Counted from the first letter of the stretch, positions 8,003 through 17,778 are shown. The stretch: DNA of 64,000 nucleotides from CAYMZZ01 sp047600605 (GCA_047600605.1 JASGKK010000002.1:372001-436000); one strand, 5' to 3'. The notes: generated by a model from the sequence alone, not told the origin. Translations and numbers: made by a program.

Positions 8003-10153
8003 TCAATGTCCCGGGGCATAGGGAAACTGCAGGGATTTGTAATAATCCAGTGTGCCTTCGGGTTGTTCTATATCTGCCGGAAAGTCCATTCCGGAATATT
8101 GCTGAAAATAAAGCAGGCAGGCGTTGCGCCACCAGCACGCTTCGGCCTCCTGTATACTCAGCAGCATGCTGATCTGCCTGTGACGTTCGGCATCTGTCCT
8201 GGATGCGAGTGAATGCCATTGCTGCTGCATTGTTCTTACCTGCTTCACCCCTGTATCATACGCATAGCATAGCTCAGCCCATAGCTTACGCCCCGATTTC
8301 ATTGTATAATTCCAGGGCAGGTGATGAAACCACAGCAGCAACCGTTCATCTGTGGTGGATGCTGCATTCCATTGTTGTTGCCAGTAGGGAGCATATTGCT
8401 CCACGGCGCGGCTGCCTGTACTGCTGCGATTGAACCCGATGCCCTGTTTATCTGCTTTATGATAATAAACAGGTGTCCAGTCGGCGCGGGGCAGGTCGTT
8501 GACCCAGGGAGCAGGGCCGTAGTGATGCCCGGTGCCCATCAGGTGATGCAGCCCCAGTGGCGTCATATAATTCACACAGGCTTCGCGGCTTTGCAGTAAG
8601 ATGTTGCCGGCGGTTTGTACAAATGCGTCATCATTGGTGAAAGTCATGCGTAACCATTCTTCGGCAATAGCAGCAGCACTCAACTGATGGTCCCAGGCGA
8701 GGCGGCCAAATGCATACCAGTTGCTTTGCGCCATGGGGTGACCGGTCCAGTTGAGATCTGCGCCGATATTTGATACTCCGGCAATGCCGGTGAGTTGTTG
8801 CGTATGATTGCTGCCATCAATGATCTGCGCTACTGTATTACCTTTTGCCGGACGGTAAGTATCACTATCGAGGCATTCTTTGAAAAGGGGTGCGAGGTAT
8901 ACGAGATTGGTAGCCTGACCCAGGTATTCCTGGGTGATCTGCAATTCAAGCAGCAGGGGCGTGCGCGGCATAGTACCAAATAATGGATGAAAGGGCTCAC
9001 GCGGCTGAAAGTCGATAGCCCCGTTTTTTACCTGCACCATCACGTTGTTGCGAAAAGCACCATCCAGTGGCTCAAATTCAAGATTGGCCTGCTTGTGACG
9101 GTCTTCCGGCAGTTCGTTATTATAAACAAAGGCCCGCCACATAATGATACCGCCAAAGGGCTGAACTGCATCGGCCAGCATATTGGCGCCGTCCGCATGT
9201 GTGCGGCCATAGTTCTGCGGCCCGGGCTGGCCTTCTGAATTGGCTTTTACCAGGAACCCGCCAAAGTCTGGGATGAGCGTATATATCTCGCGGCATTTCT
9301 CTTTCCACCAGTTTTGTACGCCATGATCGAGCGGGTCGGCTGTGGGTAATCCTCCTGTTTCAACCGGTGCGCTGAAGCGGGCGGTGAGATATACACGAAT
9401 ACCATAGGGGCGAAATATATCGGCCAGCTTTTTTACTTTCTGCAGATACGCTGTTGTAAGCACTGTCGCATTGGCGTTCACATTGGTGAGCACCGTACCG
9501 TTGATGCCCACAGAGGCATTGGCGCGGGCATAATCTGTGTAGCGCTGATCGGCGTATAAGGGCAGGGTATGCCAGTTCCAGATAGATTGTCCGGCATAGC
9601 CTCTTTCTACTGAGCGGTCGAGATTATCCCAGTGGTTTAGTAATCGCAGTTGAATACGCGGCAGGGAACGGATATTGAGATCCGTAATGGATTGTTCTGT
9701 CTGCATCAGCCGCAACAAGTGAAAGCTGGCATAGAGCCAGCCGATATCGGTATTGGCGATAAGCGCTATCCGGGTTTGCTGTTTGTTGCGGATGCTGCGG
9801 ATGAGATAGCCTTCTTTTTTTAATAAGCTGTCCGCATCACGGATACCGGGAAACTGATGGAGTGATACACTTTCCGGACGCAGGTATACAATGCTGTTAC
9901 CGGTAGTAGTGGTGGTGGAAAAAAAGGGCGATTTACCCAACAGGCTTTCGCAGGCCCTGCTCCATTCTTCGCGGATGATCTGTTGTGTGGCGCTGGTGTC
10001 GGGTAGTACAATGGATCGGATAAGCTGACGGTAGGTAGCTGTTTTGGCAGGATGTACAGGAGCATAGCGTAGCCAGAGCTCGTAGCCATTTTCTGCAGCG
10101 CCGTGTTGATACAGCAGCCCAGCTAATACTGTAAGCAGGATCCATTTTCTCAT
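8003..10153 (-). CDS. GH67 alpha-glucuronidase
   Basis: A 716-residue family 67 enzyme, which releases (4-O-methyl)glucuronic acid from the terminal non-reducing xylose of aldouronic acids. Signal peptide: residues 1-20 (ILLTVLAGLLYQHGAA). The catalytic region shows FLVKANSEGQPGPQNYGR near residue 300 (acid Glu), then QVKNGAIDFQPREPFHP near 375 carrying the Asp/Glu pair that acts as base, followed by LLELQITQEYLGQ near 402. C-terminal helical domain is complete (VYYHKADKQGIGFNR near 568), and length matches full GH67. Starts 6 bp after lacI, so the two are surely co-transcribed. Probably periplasmic. Confidence 0.96.
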   Translation of the reverse strand: MRKWILLTVLAGLLYQHGAAENGYELWLRYAPVHPAKTATYRQLIRSIVLPDTSATQQIIREEWSRACESLLGKSPFFSTTTTTGNSIVYLRPESVSLHQFPGIRDADSLLKKEGYLIRSIRNKQQTRIALIANTDIGWLYASFHLLRLMQTEQSITDLNIRSLPRIQLRLLNHWDNLDRSVERGYAGQSIWNWHTLPLYADQRYTDYARANASVGINGTVLTNVNANATVLTTAYLQKVKKLADIFRPYGIRVYLTARFSAPVETGGLPTADPLDHGVQNWWKEKCREIYTLIPDFGGFLVKANSEGQPGPQNYGRTHADGANMLADAVQPFGGIIMWRAFVYNNELPEDRHKQANLEFEPLDGAFRNNVMVQVKNGAIDFQPREPFHPLFGTMPRTPLLLELQITQEYLGQATNLVYLAPLFKECLDSDTYRPAKGNTVAQIIDGSNHTQQLTGIAGVSNIGADLNWTGHPMAQSNWYAFGRLAWDHQLSAAAIAEEWLRMTFTNDDAFVQTAGNILLQSREACVNYMTPLGLHHLMGTGHHYGPAPWVNDLPRADWTPVYYHKADKQGIGFNRSSTGSRAVEQYAPYWQQQWNAASTTDERLLLWFHHLPWNYTMKSGRKLWAELCYAYDTGVKQVRTMQQQWHSLASRTDAERHRQISMLLSIQEAEACWWRNACLLYFQQYSGMDFPADIEQPEGTLDYYKSLQFPYAPGH

Positions 10154-10159
10154 GGTATG

Positions 10160-11203
10160 TCAGGATCGGGAGGTTTTGCCTTTACGCATCGACGACTGTC
10201 GTACGATCAGGCCTGACCTTACTACAATTGTATTGGTTTGTTTAATATTTGAAATGCCCTGCAGGTGATTGATCAGGTTGCGGGCAGCTATTTCTCCCAT
10301 TTCTATACCCGGGTAATCGATTGTGCTGAGTTGTGGCTCGATGATCTTTCCCACCGCATCGTTGTTGAACCCGACCACTGCTATGTCTTCGGGAATGCGG
10401 ATGCCATGTTCTTTTAATATGCGCATACATACAGCGGCCGAGAAATCGTTGGTGATAAAAGCGCCATCGGGCAGCGGCTTCATCTGCATGATCTGCATGG
10501 CAGCTTCCACGCCGCATTGCTCACTCAGATCTTTTATGAGTACATAGCTTTTGTTGTAAGCAATACCATTGTCGTACAGGGCATCCAGGTACCCCTGGTG
10601 ACGCTGGGCATATACGTTACGTTTCAGGTTAGCAGTTACCAGCACGATGCGTTTGCATCCCTGTTCAATAAGATGCTGGGTGGCCTGGTAGCCGCATTTA
10701 TAGTTGTCGATGATGACCTTGGTACTATCACTGTCTTCTTCTACCCGGTCAAAGAATACAACCGGTATGCCTTTGTCTTCGAAGGGGCGAAAATGGTCAA
10801 GCCCGGTAGTATCGAAGGCAAGAGAGGCGATGAGTCCGTCTACACGTTTATGAAAGAGGTTGAGTGCGTTGGTCTGTTCTTTTTTGGCGCTTTCGGATGA
10901 GTGGGCAATGATGAGATCGTAACCGGCTTCCGTAGTTACTTTTTCGATACCGGCCAGTACAGAGGTGATAAAGTTACTGTTGAGCTCATGAAGGATCACG
11001 CCAATGGTATTGGTCTTCTGTTTGCGCAGGTTGCTGGCAAAATTATTATGACGATAGCCCAGTTCGCGGGCGGCATCCTGGATCTTTTTGCGGGTATGTT
11101 TATTAATGGCAGGATGGTTCTTCAATCCGCGGCTTACCGTAGCCGAGGAAAGGGAGAGTTTTTGGGCAATATCATATATGGTAACCTCTTTTTTGGGCTT
11201 CAT
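10160..11203 (-). CDS. LacI-family transcriptional regulator (xylan operon, second copy)
   Basis: A 347-residue LacI/GalR regulator. The N-terminal HTH (VTIYDIAQKLSLSSATVSRG, residues 7-26) and hinge (GYRHNNFASNLRKQKT) precede a periplasmic-binding-protein-like sugar domain (residues 65-335; VDGLIASLAFD, VVFFDRV, GFNNDAVGKI). Its recognition region, SRGLKNHPAINK, is almost identical to that of the neighbouring LacI at 11243, so the two should read the same operator. A palindrome overlaps its own start codon region (11205-11220), which implies autoregulation. It is co-transcribed with GH67. The inducer may be a xylo-oligosaccharide, glucuronate or aldouronate; the sequence does not say which. 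Confidence 0.93.
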   Translation of the reverse strand: MKPKKEVTIYDIAQKLSLSSATVSRGLKNHPAINKHTRKKIQDAARELGYRHNNFASNLRKQKTNTIGVILHELNSNFITSVLAGIEKVTTEAGYDLIIAHSSESAKKEQTNALNLFHKRVDGLIASLAFDTTGLDHFRPFEDKGIPVVFFDRVEEDSDSTKVIIDNYKCGYQATQHLIEQGCKRIVLVTANLKRNVYAQRHQGYLDALYDNGIAYNKSYVLIKDLSEQCGVEAAMQIMQMKPLPDGAFITNDFSAAVCMRILKEHGIRIPEDIAVVGFNNDAVGKIIEPQLSTIDYPGIEMGEIAARNLINHLQGISNIKQTNTIVVRSGLIVRQSSMRKGKTSRS

Positions 11204-11204
11204 G

Positions 11205-11220
11205 TTGCAATCGGTTGCAT
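11205..11220. promoter_or_regulatory. LacI-type operator at the start of the second lacI
   Basis: TTGCAATCGGTTGCAT: the inner 14 bases are a near-perfect palindrome with the CG centre typical of LacI/GalR operators. The first 15 bases match the operator in the divergent promoter at 12319-12334. It lies within 20 bp upstream of the lacI start at 11203, inside the 39-bp gap between the two lacI genes. A bound repressor here would block transcripts coming from the first lacI or an internal promoter. Confidence 0.75.
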
Positions 11221-11242
11221 GAAATTCGGAAAAAAAAACGAA

Positions 11243-12283
11243 TTACAAAGATTTGTTTTTGAGGGATGACTCACGGATTATGAGCTCAGAGCGGAGGATG
11301 ATGGAATTCGTATTGCGGATATTGGAAAGGCCATTGAGGTGATTGATGAGGCTGGCTACGGCTGTTTCGCCTACATGATAGCCGGAATAGTCGACGGTGG
11401 TGAGGTTGGGCTCTACTACTTTACTGGTGGGATCATTGTTGAAACCGGCAAAGGCAATGTCCTGGGGTATGCGGATACCCTCGGCTTTGAGCCGCATCAT
11501 GCAATGCACAGCAGCTGTATCGTTGGCAGAGAATACCGCATCGGGGCGGTCTTTCGGCTTCATCTTTAATATATACTCTGCAGCCTCCGTGCCGGCTTCT
11601 TCGCTCAGTTTGGAACTGATAACCCATTTATCATTCAATGCGATGCCTTTGTCTTTCAGCGCCTGCTGATAGCCCCGCAACCGGTCGGCATATACATTAC
11701 GAAGGGTGTTGCCACAGAGATGCATGATCTTTGTACATCCCTGATCTATAAGATGTTGTGTGATTTTGTAGGCGGCCTGATAATTATCTATGACAATAGA
11801 TGTGCTATCGGGATGATTAAATACCCGGTCAAAGAATACAACTGGTATTTTCTTTTTGAAGAAAGGATCCAGGTGCTGGATATCGACTGTGTCATAAGCC
11901 AGGGAAATGAGCAGGCCATCGACCCGCTTGTTGAACATGATATGTGCATTGGCCATTTCTTTCTCGGCACTTTCGAGCGACTGGCTGATGATCAGGTTAT
12001 AACCTTCGCGGTTGGCAGCGTCTTCCATGCCGGCCAGTACACTGGATACGAAATAACTGTTGAGGCGGGGAACAATGACGCCCAGGGTCTGTGTGCGCTT
12101 GCTGCGAAGGCTGCTGGCAAACAGGTTTGAGCGGTAGCCAAGTTCACGGGCTGCCTCAAAAATTTTCTTCCGGGTATTCTTATTAATAGCAGGGTGATTC
12201 TTCAGGCCGCGGCTGACGGTGGTAGCCGAAATGGAAAGATGGCGGGCTATATCATATATGGTCACTTCCTTTTCGTTCGGCAT
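11243..12283 (-). CDS. LacI-family transcriptional regulator (xylan operon, first copy)
   Basis: A 346-residue LacI/GalR regulator. Start placed at 12283 (MPNEKEVTIYDIARHLS); an upstream in-frame ATG at 12334 would add 17 residues and run through the operator, so it is rejected. HTH at residues 6-25 (SISATTVSRG), hinge to about 60, ligand domain with VDGLLISLAYD, VVFFDRVF and FAGFNNDPTSK. It is clearly a tandem paralogue of the next gene: the HTH and the SRGLKNHPAINKNTRKKI stretch are nearly the same, while the ligand pockets differ more. First gene of the minus-strand xylan operon and divergent from susC, with the shared operator between them. Confidence 0.93.
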   Translation of the reverse strand: MPNEKEVTIYDIARHLSISATTVSRGLKNHPAINKNTRKKIFEAARELGYRSNLFASSLRSKRTQTLGVIVPRLNSYFVSSVLAGMEDAANREGYNLIISQSLESAEKEMANAHIMFNKRVDGLLISLAYDTVDIQHLDPFFKKKIPVVFFDRVFNHPDSTSIVIDNYQAAYKITQHLIDQGCTKIMHLCGNTLRNVYADRLRGYQQALKDKGIALNDKWVISSKLSEEAGTEAAEYILKMKPKDRPDAVFSANDTAAVHCMMRLKAEGIRIPQDIAFAGFNNDPTSKVVEPNLTTVDYSGYHVGETAVASLINHLNGLSNIRNTNSIILRSELIIRESSLKNKSL

Positions 12284-12318
12284 AGCACAAATAAAAAGAG
12301 GATTTTTGGAAAAAAAAA

Positions 12319-12334
12319 TTGCAATCGGTTGCAA
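12319..12334. promoter_or_regulatory. LacI-type operator in the divergent lacI/susC promoter
   Basis: TTGCAATCGGTTGCAA is a palindrome in 14 of 16 positions. It lies 35 bp upstream of the first lacI start and overlaps the -33 element of the plus-strand promoter that drives susC. The same word occurs at 11205. Placement over the promoter fits repression of both arms of the locus when no inducer is present. Confidence 0.82.
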
Positions 12335-12358
12335 TTTTTAAAATTTATCCTATATTCG
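12329..12358 (+). promoter_or_regulatory. Predicted susC promoter (Bacteroidota -33/-7)
   Basis: TTG at 12329-12331 and TATATTCG at 12351-12358 are 19 bp apart; the second differs from the Bacteroidota -7 consensus TAnnTTTG at one position. The -33 part falls inside the LacI operator. Predicted transcription start is near 12364. Confidence 0.6.
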
Positions 12359-12685
12359 TTCTGGTCAACCACCATCTAACGATTGATAATTACCTAAACC
12401 AGCCTGCTTCCGGCAGCCGCTATATGAGAAAAAGTAACCACAATACTGCTTGCTCATGGCTATATCTTGCTGTTGCCCGGCAGCGTTCCCCCGTCTTATT
12501 TTGGTATTCATTTCCTCCCTGCCGATACAAAAGCTACCCGCGTAGCCTTACCAATAGTTTCCCCATCCTGTTCACCATCGGCAACTGGCTATGGCCCCCG
12601 GGCCGGCATGAAGGTGGCTGAGCATTTACACACTTCTTCCTCCACAAAAACAACTTATAACCTGATTCTTGCCAAACAAAACATT
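12359..12685 (+). other. Long 5' leader of susC
   Basis: About 320 bases lie between the predicted promoter and the susC start. The stretch contains one ATG-initiated frame of 65 codons (12424-12621, MRKSNHNTACSW...) with no ribosome-binding site or recognisable family, so it is not called as a gene. Long susC leaders are common in Bacteroidota and may carry translational control; no clear riboswitch or strong hairpin was seen. Confidence 0.4.
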
Positions 12686-15600
12686 ATGAAAATGACTGCT
12701 AACGAAATTCGAAGGTCAACATTCCGGCCGGTCGGAAAAAAGCCGGTGTTGTTGGGAATATTGTTGCTGGCGACAATATTCCTGTTACCCGCCGGGGTAT
12801 TTGCCCAGCAAACTGTGACTGGTAAAGTACTGGATGCCACAGGGGCTCCGGTAAAAGGCGCATCGGTGCAGGTAAAAGGTACCAATACGGGTACCGCCAC
12901 CGATGATAAAGGTAATTTCACCATAAGCGCTGCAAAAGGAGCCATACTCACGGTTTCGAATGTGGGATTCTCGGACACAGAATATATGGTGGGTGATGAC
13001 ACTCAACTGACCATCCGCCTCAGTGCGCTGGTACGTGATATGAGTGAAGTTGTGATCGTTGGTTATGGATCGCAACGTAAACGCGATGTAACCGGTGCAG
13101 TGGTTTCGGTGAGTGAGCAGGCATTGCGTGAAGTGCCAGTGCCCAACCTGCAGCAGGCCTTGCTGGGCCGTGCGGCAGGTCTTGAAATTCAGACAGTAGG
13201 TAATCAGCCTGGTGCCGGCGGACAGATACGTATTCGTGGCGTGCGCTCTATCAGCGGCAGCAACGAACCTCTCTTTGTACTCGATGGTATTCCTTACGAT
13301 GGAAACCTCAATGATATTAACCCCGATGATGTAGCTTCTATTGATGTACTGAAAGATGCATCTGCCACGGCTATCTATGGTTCACGTGGCGCCAACGGTG
13401 TAGTACTTATCACAACGAAAAAAGGCCGCAGCGGCGATACACGTCTTTCCTATAATGGCTACTATGGATTGGGTAAACCGGCTTATCACTATCCGCTGTT
13501 CAATGCAGAAGAATATCAGGCCATGCGCAACCTCTCTCCCTGGACCAATGGCTACATGCCGGAAGAACTGAATGGCATTGCTGAAGGGCGTAATACAGAC
13601 TGGCAGGATCTGATGTATGGAACCGCTATGCGTACCGATCATAACCTGAGTGTGTCTGGCGGAGCGGGAGGCAGCACCTTCTCACTGGGTGGTGGTTATT
13701 ATAATGAAACAACGGTAATGCCCGGCGAAGAATACAAACGTTTTACTGTGCGTGGCACTATTGATACGCGCATCGGAAAAAGAATAAAACTGGGATTGAC
13801 CACACAGAATACATTAAGCATCGCAGAGGGTTCACAATTTGTTTCAGGCGCAGCCATGTTCCGCACGCTGGCGCTCAGTCCGCTGATGCCGGCTTATAAT
13901 CCTGACGGAAGCCTTTACCTGATTCCCAACGGTAACCTGGATGATAATAATGGTGATGGCCGCTATTCTCCTTTATTATTAAAAGATGGCCCTAAAACTT
14001 GGAATGACCGGGTACGCCGTCTGCGCACATTCAATGCATTGTATGGTGAATATGAATTCATGAAAGGATTACGTTATCGTGTGAATCTTGGATTGACCTA
14101 TTCGCAGGAGCAGGGAGGCCAGTTTCGCGGAGCCGACCGCCCAGGTAATCCGAGTTTCTTCCGTGCCGGCCTCGGTAATATAGCCCGTGTAGACAATGGT
14201 GAAACGTGGGGCTATACGTTGGAGAACCTGTTGTTCTACGACAAACAGATCGGCCGCGATCATAAGCTCAGCTTTACGGGCATGTACAGTATACAGGAGA
14301 CACAATCGTTCAACAACTTTGTGCAGAAAGATTCTATCACCGAAGATTTTGTACAGTTCTATAACCTGGCCCTTTCCACCCCTGTCAACTCCGGCAATAC
14401 CGGTCTGGGTGGCGGCGAAACAAAATCATCACTCATTTCTTATATGGCGCGGTTAAACTATACATTCCGCGACAAATACCTGCTCACACTTACCTATCGT
14501 CGGGATGGTTCTTCACGTCTTGCTCCCGGCAACCAGTGGTTTGACTATCCCGCCATTTCTGCCGGCTGGATGATATCAGACGAAGATTTTATGAAAAAGA
14601 CAGAATGGCTGTCTACATTAAAGCTGCGTGCTGGCTGGGGACGCACTTCCAATCAGGCCATTAATCCCTATCAGTCAAAAGGCCTGGTCAATAACTCAAA
14701 TGGATTGCCTACCAATGGCGATATCGGTGCAGCCGGTGGTATTATCCGTTATAATTATGGCCCTACCATTGTTACCGGTTATAATGTGGTTACGCTTCCC
14801 AATCCCAACCTCTCCTGGGAATTTACGGGTACAACCAATATTGGCCTCGATTTCGGATTGCTTAAAAACAGGATTACGGGTTCACTGGAGTATTATCATT
14901 CCAGGACCGACAAGGTTTTGTATAATGTAAACCTTCCCGTGACATCCGGTGTGGCCGGTGCATTTGCCACGAATGTGGGTAAAATGGAAAACAAGGGATT
15001 TGAACTCTCTATTTCCTCTGTCAACTATACTTCTGCTTCCGGGTTTACCTGGAGCACAGACCTCAATCTCTTTACCAATAAAAACAAACTGCTGCGTCTG
15101 AGCAGTAATGTTGACCGCGAAGTGGGCAGCCAGTTGTTTGTAGGTCATTCCATGACGGCGCTGTATGATTTTAAAAGCGGCGGTGTATGGCAGCTGAATG
15201 AAGCGGCGCAGGCAGCTGCGCTGGGTGCAGTGCCGGGCCAGATCAAACTGCTTGATATCAGTGGCCCCGATGGAAGACCCGATGGTGTGGTGAGTGCCGA
15301 TTATGATCAGACCATCATCGGCGATATGGATGCCAACCTGCAGGGCGGCATGACACAGCGTATTTCATTTAAAGGCTTTGATCTGTCGGCTGTCTTTCAT
15401 GCCCGCTTTGGTGGCCTGCTGGTAAGCCAGGTGCATGCGCCTTTTGCTTCTTATATCAGCGTACTTGATGGAAGAAGAAATGCGATCAAGGTCGATTACT
15501 GGACACCAACCAATCCCAGCAACTGGTTTCCTATGCCGCAGCCCAATATCAGTACGGTGAATGTGGGATGGCGTACGCTCGGTTATTATGATGCCAGCTT

Positions 15601-15892
15601 TATCCGCATCCGCAGCATCAACCTGGGTTATACATTTCAGCGCAATGTGTTAAGAAAACTGAATGCACAGAGTATGCGCGTGTATTTCACGATAGATAAT
15701 GTGGCGTTGTTGTATTCACCATTTTACAAAAAGACCGGTGTGGATCCGCAGGCTACTGTTGCCGGCGACCGTGGTGTAGGCAGCTCATTCAACAATCTCC
15801 GAACCAATGACCGCGGCAATGGCGCCCTGGTCGTAGGTCTGGGAACGCCTCCACGCCGCACATTTACATTCGGACTGAATCTAACTCTTTAA
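12686..15892 (+). CDS. SusC-like TonB-dependent outer-membrane transporter (xylan locus)
   Basis: A 1068-residue SusC/RagA-family importer of oligosaccharides across the outer membrane. Start chosen at 12686 (MKMTANEIRRSTF) because it leads straight into a signal peptide ending PAGVFAQQ; the open frame reaches back to 12467 but that extension lacks any domain. Order: signal to about residue 40, carboxypeptidase-regulatory-like domain (TVTGKVLDATGAPVKGASVQ), SusC signature with plug (DMSEVVIVGYGSQRKRDVTG, then VLKDASATAIYGSRGANGV), then a 22-strand barrel ending TFTFGLNLTL. Works with the SusD directly downstream (20 bp gap) and takes energy from TonB. Under the LacI operator at 12319. Confidence 0.96.
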   Translation: MKMTANEIRRSTFRPVGKKPVLLGILLLATIFLLPAGVFAQQTVTGKVLDATGAPVKGASVQVKGTNTGTATDDKGNFTISAAKGAILTVSNVGFSDTEYMVGDDTQLTIRLSALVRDMSEVVIVGYGSQRKRDVTGAVVSVSEQALREVPVPNLQQALLGRAAGLEIQTVGNQPGAGGQIRIRGVRSISGSNEPLFVLDGIPYDGNLNDINPDDVASIDVLKDASATAIYGSRGANGVVLITTKKGRSGDTRLSYNGYYGLGKPAYHYPLFNAEEYQAMRNLSPWTNGYMPEELNGIAEGRNTDWQDLMYGTAMRTDHNLSVSGGAGGSTFSLGGGYYNETTVMPGEEYKRFTVRGTIDTRIGKRIKLGLTTQNTLSIAEGSQFVSGAAMFRTLALSPLMPAYNPDGSLYLIPNGNLDDNNGDGRYSPLLLKDGPKTWNDRVRRLRTFNALYGEYEFMKGLRYRVNLGLTYSQEQGGQFRGADRPGNPSFFRAGLGNIARVDNGETWGYTLENLLFYDKQIGRDHKLSFTGMYSIQETQSFNNFVQKDSITEDFVQFYNLALSTPVNSGNTGLGGGETKSSLISYMARLNYTFRDKYLLTLTYRRDGSSRLAPGNQWFDYPAISAGWMISDEDFMKKTEWLSTLKLRAGWGRTSNQAINPYQSKGLVNNSNGLPTNGDIGAAGGIIRYNYGPTIVTGYNVVTLPNPNLSWEFTGTTNIGLDFGLLKNRITGSLEYYHSRTDKVLYNVNLPVTSGVAGAFATNVGKMENKGFELSISSVNYTSASGFTWSTDLNLFTNKNKLLRLSSNVDREVGSQLFVGHSMTALYDFKSGGVWQLNEAAQAAALGAVPGQIKLLDISGPDGRPDGVVSADYDQTIIGDMDANLQGGMTQRISFKGFDLSAVFHARFGGLLVSQVHAPFASYISVLDGRRNAIKVDYWTPTNPSNWFPMPQPNISTVNVGWRTLGYYDASFIRIRSINLGYTFQRNVLRKLNAQSMRVYFTIDNVALLYSPFYKKTGVDPQATVAGDRGVGSSFNNLRTNDRGNGALVVGLGTPPRRTFTFGLNLTL

Positions 15893-15912
15893 ACCACTAA
15901 AAGCGTGCACAT

Positions 15913-17746
15913 ATGAAATTGTCAACAAAATTATTCATCTGCATTTGCGCTTTAACTGTATTAGTGGCGCCCGGTTGCAGTAAACGACTTGAAGAAAAAC
16001 CATATACTGTATTCTCTGTAGACTATTTTAAAACACCCACTGGCTTCCAGAATGGTATTAACTCACTTTATTCTGGAATGCGTTTCCTGTTTGGCCCCGA
16101 AGGAGCAATTGCCATGGGTGTGGCCGGCACAGATGAATGGGCCATGGGTGACCAGGCCCGTGCCGGTGCGGCCGGTGATCTTACTTCGTTTTGTAATTAT
16201 ACACTCGATAATACCGGCGGTTCGATACTCACTCCCTGGAACCGGAGTTTCAACAACATCAACCTGGCCAATGCACTGGTAGATTTTGCTCCACAGATCG
16301 AATATCAGCGAAGCTGCCCGCAACGTGGCATTGGGTGAGATCCGTTTTCTGCGTGCCCTGTATTATCTCAACCTGGTGCAGTATTTCGGAGCGGTGCCAC
16401 TAGATCTCGGTAGCGGCGAGTTGAAATTTAACCAGATTCCTTTCCAGGGATTCAATCGCCTGCCTGTTCAGGAAGTATTTGTAAAGAATTATCAGGCCAT
16501 TATTGATGATCTGATCTTTGCTTCACAAAACCTGCCCGATCAGCGTCCGCAGCCACCTGCAGCAGCTTCTTTTAAACTGGCTAAAGCGGCAGCTTTTCAT
16601 TTGCTGGCCAAAACCTACATTTATCGCGGGTACTCGGCAGCAGCACAGCCCAACGATTTTCAGAATGCCTATACAGCTGCCATGGAAGTGATCAACAATC
16701 AGGCAAAATATGCGGTGGCGCTAGAGCCTTTTTATGAAGATGTGCATCGCCCCGGCAATGATTATAATAAGGAAATATTGTTTGCTATTGAGCGCGTGCC
16801 AGGCAACTATGCCGCCAGCGAAGTACCCAATCCGCAGGGCATCAGCGGTACAAAAGGGATGGATGCTTCCAACGACTTCTGTGGCGATTATACAGCCGTT
16901 CGCTCACCATTGAATACATCATCTACGGCACCTACAAGTACGCGTACCGTTCAGTATGGTCGTCCGATCCGTCGTTTTTGCCCCACTCCCTGGTTATTTC
17001 ATACGGCTTTTGCCGATAAAGTAAATGATAGCCGTTATGAAGGATCATTCCGTACTGTATATATCGCTTCTACCACCGGCGGTGGTTTTACGGCCAGTGT
17101 GGATACTGCATTTATCATGGCGCTTACCGATCGCATTGCAGACTCTCTCAACGGCATCATGCCGGTAGGTCCGCGCCTGAAACCCTATCGGGTTATTGCA
17201 CCCCGTGAATTTTATTTTGTGGGTGGCACCACCAATGGCGCAGCTACTGCTACCGCAAATATGTATCCCAGTCTGAGAAAATATGAAGACCCGCTGCGGG
17301 GTGTGCCCAATTACCCCGGTGCCCGTCCTTTCCCGGTATGTAAGCTGGGGGAAACGTATCTGCTGGCAGCAGAAGCTGCTTTTAAATCAGGCAATGCTCC
17401 CGAAGCAATGAATCTGATCAACGTGGTTAAAAAACGTGCTGCTGCGCGTGCGGGACTGAGCCAGCCGCAGATTGATCAGCGCTATGATGCCATAAAGCTT
17501 ACAGCTCCTGCACAGGTAACACTTGATTTTATACTCGATGAACGTACGCGTGAACTTTGTGGCGAAAGTATGCGCTGGCCCGACCTGGCTGTGCGCGGTA
17601 AATTGGTTGAACGCGTAAAACTGTATAATACCGATGCCGCAGCCAACATCACAGCCAACAAGCATGAGTTGCGGCCGATACCCAACGAGCAGTTGCAGCG
17701 GATTATTGACCCCAATAAGGCACAGTACCAGAACCCGGGGTATTGA
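15913..17746 (+). pseudogene. SusD-like glycan-binding lipoprotein, interrupted by a one-base frameshift
   Basis: Two overlapping frames make one RagB/SusD protein of about 610 residues. The first (15913-16338) has a lipoprotein signal with Cys in VLVAPGCSKR near residue 22 and the SusD N-terminal TPR region up to NLANALVDFAPQIE. The second frame resumes with ISEAARNVALGEIRFLRALY, the next expected SusD motif, and continues to 17746 with the usual end (RRIPNEQ-like PIPNEQLQRIIDPNKAQYQNPGY). The break is at about 16300-16304, where one surplus base in GAATATCAGC shifts the reading by +1. Either a sequencing error or a real inactivating mutation; SusD is often needed for growth on the glycan, so this matters for the locus. 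No homopolymer is present at the site. Confidence 0.85.
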
Positions 17747-17778
17747 TAACTAAACCAGAACTTTTAAAGAATTGAATT

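Noticed and set aside
10160..12283. Tandem lacI genes as an assembly duplication
   Set aside because: They differ at many positions across the ligand domain, so are true paralogues.
12284..12334. Start of the first lacI at 12334
   Set aside because: Would run through the operator at 12319-12334, and the added residues do not belong to the LacI HTH.
12467..12685. Upstream in-frame extension of the xylan susC by 73 codons
   Set aside because: No signal peptide or domain in the extension; the start at 12686 begins directly with a typical signal sequence.
16286..16338. Programmed +1 frameshift in susD
   Set aside because: No slippery heptamer or stimulatory structure is visible; susD genes are not known to use recoding.
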